IMG/VR virus record: IMGVR_UViG_3300045974_000990
Location: 1-31,891 of that record
DNA length: 31,891 nt
Direction: 5' to 3' (one strand)
Source: a virus
Made by a program: the position numbers and the translations under genes. This document shows, piece by piece, positions 29,068 to 31,891 of the stretch; the first letter of the stretch is position 1; each line of letters opens with the position of its first letter. The notes under the pieces were generated by a model, which worked only from the letters and a program-made list of their open reading frames with translations, searched no databases and had not been told where the DNA came from.

Positions 29068-29655
29068 ATGCAGAAACGAATGATCGCCCCCGTTGTCGCC
29101 GCACTGATAGTGCTCCTCGGCATGGGCTCCCTGTTCATCGCCAACACCTCACTGACCACAGCGGTGCATTCAGACGGTCGAACAATAGACGTGCTCGCCG
29201 CGAACAACGACGCGTTGCGAGCTCAGGTGAAGTCGCTGGGGGAAACCCCTGTCGCCCCACCGGCCGCGACGGTCACGAGCTCGCCGCCGACGGACGGCAG
29301 AGACGGCCGCGATGGGCAGGACGCCCGACCGGCAACCCCAAGCGAGCTGCTCGCGCAGGTCTACGCGTATTGCGCCACGGTGAGCTGTGACGGGCAACCG
29401 GGACGCGACGGGGTGACCGTCACCGGCCAGCCCGGGACCGCGGGCGTCAACGGGGCGGACGGCGCGCCAGGCGCATCGGGCGTGAAGGGCGACCCGGGCG
29501 CCGCAGGCCCGTCGGGCACCCCCGGCGAACCTCCGAGCAGCTGGACCTACACGGATGCGCTCGGCATCCAGAACACCTGCACCCGGACGGACCCGTTCGA
29601 TGCAACCGTGCCCACCTACACGTGCGCACCAACCCCCGAAGGAGCAACACCTTGA
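29068..29655 (+). CDS. Membrane-anchored collagen-like protein
   Basis: A 195-residue protein with ATAGGA before the ATG. An N-terminal signal-anchor helix (MIAPVVAALIVLLGMGSLFI) is followed by a short coiled-coil stretch (NDALRAQVKSLGE). It then has two collagen-type Gly-X-Y blocks: a short DGRDGRDGQD, and a longer run of about 15 triplets (GQPGTAGVNGADGAPGASG ...). The C-terminal ~35 residues contain Cys. GXY blocks form triple helices in phage fibres; here the anchor suggests a trimer in the membrane. Similar 'collagen-like' genes are common before actinophage holins. The 3' end overlaps the TTG of the next gene. Confidence 0.75.
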   Translation: MQKRMIAPVVAALIVLLGMGSLFIANTSLTTAVHSDGRTIDVLAANNDALRAQVKSLGETPVAPPAATVTSSPPTDGRDGRDGQDARPATPSELLAQVYAYCATVSCDGQPGRDGVTVTGQPGTAGVNGADGAPGASGVKGDPGAAGPSGTPGEPPSSWTYTDALGIQNTCTRTDPFDATVPTYTCAPTPEGATP

Positions 29656-30047
29656 TCACCTTCCACCCCACCCTGCTGCAGGGCCTCACGCTGCTCGTGA
29701 GCGTGCTCTTGCCGATCCTCGTCGGCCTCGTCACCACCCGAGTCACGTCGCCCCGGGTGAAGGCCCTCGCGCTCCTCGCGCTCTCGCTGATCACGTCGAT
29801 CGTCTCCAGCTGGATCCTCGCGGTGCAGTCGGCAACCAGCTTCGATCTGTGGGCGGCGCTCTACACCTTCGGGACCGTGTTCCTCATCGGTGTTGCGTCC
29901 CATTTCGGGCTGTGGAAGCCGACCGGTGTGGCCGACGCAGCGGCCCGGCATCTGGTCATCCCCGGTGCTGTCATCGACGCTGCAGGAGTGACCCACGTCG
30001 GCGTGCTGCCCGTCTCCTCTACCGACCTGCCGCGCGCCGGCGAGTGA
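29652..30047 (+). CDS. Holin-like membrane protein
   Basis: A 131-residue protein. I chose TTG at 29652 (TTGA overlapping the upstream stop) because AAGGAG lies about 8 nt before it; the in-frame ATG at 29622 would run into the previous gene. Three hydrophobic helices: LLQGLTLLVSVLLPILVGLV, ALALLALSLITSIVSSWILA, and LWAALYTFGTVFLIGVASHF, then a polar C-tail. Three-helix holins open the membrane at lysis to release or activate lysins. Confidence 0.8.
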   Translation: MITFHPTLLQGLTLLVSVLLPILVGLVTTRVTSPRVKALALLALSLITSIVSSWILAVQSATSFDLWAALYTFGTVFLIGVASHFGLWKPTGVADAAARHLVIPGAVIDAAGVTHVGVLPVSSTDLPRAGE

Positions 30048-30112
30048 ACCCGACCGAGTATCAGGTCCCCGTCGACCCGATGGACGACCTGCAGTGCGAC
30101 GGGTGCCAGTAA
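30044..30112 (+). CDS. 22-residue CDGC peptide
   Basis: A GTG overlapping the holin stop (GTGA) begins a 22-codon frame with an acidic body and a C-terminal CDGC. Too short for family assignment; the overlap geometry is that used elsewhere in this genome. Confidence 0.4.
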   Translation: MNPTEYQVPVDPMDDLQCDGCQ

Positions 30113-30207
30113 CCCCTTGCCAGTGCAGGCACGCCTACCGGTGCGCCGATGTGTGCCTGCACTCCAACTCTTGCGATTCCTGCTCATGCAACGCTGAACA
30201 CCACTAG
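30103..30207 (+). CDS. 34-residue Cys-rich peptide
   Basis: A GTG at 30103 (overlapping the upstream frame by 10 nt) opens VPVTPCQCRHAYRCADVCLH and continues to SNSCDSCSCNAEHH. It has seven Cys in about 24 residues plus His residues, a metal-binding pattern. No ribosome binding site of note; translation would rely on coupling. The AGG of its TAG stop belongs to the AGGAG of the next gene. Confidence 0.42.
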   Translation: MPVTPCQCRHAYRCADVCLHSNSCDSCSCNAEHH

Positions 30208-30214
30208 GAGCATC

Positions 30215-31891
30215 ATGGCCCTGCCCGCCAATATCGGATTCTGCACGGTCATCGGGCGGTTCATTCGCGCGACCGCTGATGGGGTTGATGGTGACCGCGA
30301 CCCGGATGGCATCCCTGTTTCGGGGATGACGATCACGTTCACCGCCCCTATCCGGGTGGCCCGCAACGTGACGACGGTCCCGCCCGTGACCGTGTTCATC
30401 GACCCGATTGTGGCCGCTACGGATGCGACCGGCGTTCTGGTGGGTTCTGATCTGTCGCCGGGGATTCTTCTCGTCGCCTCGGATGATGCCGATTTGAGTC
30501 CTTCGGGGTGGTCGTATTCGGTGACGATTGCGGCCCCAAGTATTCCGGCGTTCACCTTCGACTTCAATGCCCCCGCGGGTACTGTCGTGGATTTGTCGAC
30601 GGTGATTCCCGTGCCGGCGAGTCCTGGTGCTGAGGTTGCGGCGTGGCAGGCGGCTGTTGCGGCAACGTTGGCGAATGCTGCTGTTGCTTCGGCGGCGGCG
30701 GCGACGGTGACCAGTTGGGCGGAACCGGTCGGCTTGTCGACGGCCACGAAAGCATCCCTATCTGCCACATATGCCCGGCTTTCCGCGACGGTCGACGGGC
30801 CGACTCTCATCGGTCTGGGGGATTCGATAATCGGATCAGGCGGGTCAACTGACCCCAGTGCAGGGGTCTACGGTGACAACTTCACGACCTACGCCATGCT
30901 GTCCCTCAACGCGAAACTGCGCCTCATTGGCAACGCGGGAGTGCCCGGAGAAACGTCAGCCCAGATACTCGCCCGGGTGCCCGCCGTCGTCGCTGTAGCG
31001 CCCAGCGTCTGCCTTGTCCTCGCCGGAACGAACGACGTAGGCGCGGTCCCGCTCGCCACCTCCATTGCCAACCTCACCGCGATCTACGCAGGACTGCGCG
31101 CGGCCGGGATCACCGCCGTTGCCTGCACCCTCCCACCCCGGACAGACGCCCGCACCGCGGTCGCGAAACTGAACCACTGGATCAAGCGCTACTGTGCCCT
31201 GCAAGGCATCCCGATCGTGGACCTCCACGGAGCGCTCGTGGATGTAACCACCGGAGGGTACTCCGCTGGTCTCAGCAGCGACGGCATTCATCCGATCGCC
31301 AAAGGTGCGCGAGTGATGGGCGATGCAGTCGCTGCTGCTCTCCTGCCGATCGTCCCCAACTTCCCGCCCCTGCTGGCCGAAGACAACGGGACGACGGGCG
31401 CGGCGGAACTGCTCTACACCAACCCGCTTATGCTGATCGACTCCAACGCGGATGGAGTGCCGGATGGATGGTCCTCCTACGCCGGGACCGGATACACCCA
31501 CTCCACCCCGACAGTTGCCGGGGTGCTCGGGAAGACATTCCGCACTGTGCGCACAGCAACAGACAGTCACGTCAACGACATGGGTTTTGGCTCCCCGGCT
31601 TCCTACGCCATCGGTGATCGGATCAGCCTGAGCGGCATCGTGTCCCTCGACGGGGAGACCAGCGGAATGCTCGCACGCATTCGACTCAACGCACAAGGCG
31701 CAGCTTCTGCCCCGAGCCAACAGGCATTGACCATCACCGGAACGGTGGTCCAGAAGACATTCTCCTTCGAGTACGTCGTACCACCCGGGACGACCGCCCT
31801 GGTCCTTGAGCTATTCACGAACGGTGGCTTGGGTACTTTCGATGTCGCACAGGTCACCCTCGTCAACCTCACCAAACAGGGACTCGCCTAA
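30215..31891 (+). CDS. Tail-fibre-like protein with SGNH/GDSL hydrolase domain
   Basis: A 558-residue protein with AGGAG 4 nt before the ATG; the frame ends exactly at the last base of the window. The N-terminal ~140 residues form a beta domain (MALPANIGFCTVIGRFIRAT...), like appendage-attachment domains, joined by an Ala-rich helical linker (residues 140-165). The hydrolase domain (about 195-380) has all SGNH blocks: LIGLGDSI (S204), NAGVPGETS, VLAGTNDVG (N273) and SDGIHPIAKGA (D356, H359). The C-terminal ~160 residues look like a carbohydrate-binding jelly-roll (LLYTNPLMLIDSNADGVPDG ... TFSFEYVVPPGTTALVLEL). It probably removes acyl groups from host surface glycans during adsorption. Confidence 0.88.
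   Translation: MALPANIGFCTVIGRFIRATADGVDGDRDPDGIPVSGMTITFTAPIRVARNVTTVPPVTVFIDPIVAATDATGVLVGSDLSPGILLVASDDADLSPSGWSYSVTIAAPSIPAFTFDFNAPAGTVVDLSTVIPVPASPGAEVAAWQAAVAATLANAAVASAAAATVTSWAEPVGLSTATKASLSATYARLSATVDGPTLIGLGDSIIGSGGSTDPSAGVYGDNFTTYAMLSLNAKLRLIGNAGVPGETSAQILARVPAVVAVAPSVCLVLAGTNDVGAVPLATSIANLTAIYAGLRAAGITAVACTLPPRTDARTAVAKLNHWIKRYCALQGIPIVDLHGALVDVTTGGYSAGLSSDGIHPIAKGARVMGDAVAAALLPIVPNFPPLLAEDNGTTGAAELLYTNPLMLIDSNADGVPDGWSSYAGTGYTHSTPTVAGVLGKTFRTVRTATDSHVNDMGFGSPASYAIGDRISLSGIVSLDGETSGMLARIRLNAQGAASAPSQQALTITGTVVQKTFSFEYVVPPGTTALVLELFTNGGLGTFDVAQVTLVNLTKQGLA

Noticed and set aside
1-31891. tRNA genes, CRISPR arrays, integrase, repressor, attachment sites, insertion sequences
   Set aside because: No cloverleaf-type sequence, spaced palindromic repeats, recombinase motifs, or transposase ORFs were recognised. 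The only long tandem repeat is coding (16-267).

Overview
This window is the early-to-late segment of a temperate-type, long-tailed (siphovirus-like) actinobacteriophage or prophage. The host is probably a high-GC actinobacterium; Microbacteriaceae is my guess. The reasons are the high GC, the dense packing of genes on one strand, heavy use of GTG starts and ATGA overlaps, and head/tail proteins of the type found in phages of Microbacterium, Arthrobacter and relatives. No integrase, repressor or attachment site lies in the window, so lysogeny is inferred from layout only.

Region 1 (1-9260) is an early operon of about 25 genes, all on the + strand and mostly joined by 1-4 nt start/stop overlaps. 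It opens with the 3' part of a gene encoding 14 hexapeptide repeats (left-handed beta-helix type). Several tiny zinc-ribbon or membrane proteins follow, then a recombination/replication core: YqaJ/lambda-Exo-type nuclease, a P-loop NTPase, a RecB/Hjc-type nuclease, a stub of a cytosine-5 methyltransferase, a replication-initiator-like protein with a repeat tract, and a helix-turn-helix protein. The rest is mainly small hypothetical genes.

Region 2 (9261-10549) is a control and packaging zone. It holds a strong promoter-like sequence followed about 50 nt later by an excellent UUCG-loop terminator (a likely small RNA), a 10-bp hairpin, small genes, an HNH endonuclease, and a 175-nt gap that is the best candidate for the cos/packaging site.

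Region 3 (10550-28226) is the structural operon: small and large terminase, portal, MuF-like protein, scaffold, major capsid, four head-tail connector/tail-completion genes, major tail protein, two tail chaperones joined by a -1 frameshift at A AAA AAT, tape measure, distal tail protein, and a baseplate/tip set. The tip set includes an M23 peptidase and a short peptidase-S74 (self-cleaving chaperone) protein. A small two-helix membrane protein is encoded on the opposite strand between the chaperones and the tape measure.

Region 4 (28223-31891) begins with a second minus-strand gene, an exported Ala-rich protein with its own palindrome-rich divergent promoter region (a lysogenic-conversion or accessory candidate). 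On the + strand follow a membrane/coiled-coil protein, a membrane-anchored collagen-like protein, a TTG-started holin-like protein, two Cys-containing micro-ORFs and a tail-fibre-like protein with a complete SGNH/GDSL hydrolase domain that ends exactly at the window edge.

The early genes lie directly upstream of the packaging site and terminase, so the sequence is in prophage or circular order rather than packaged linear order.
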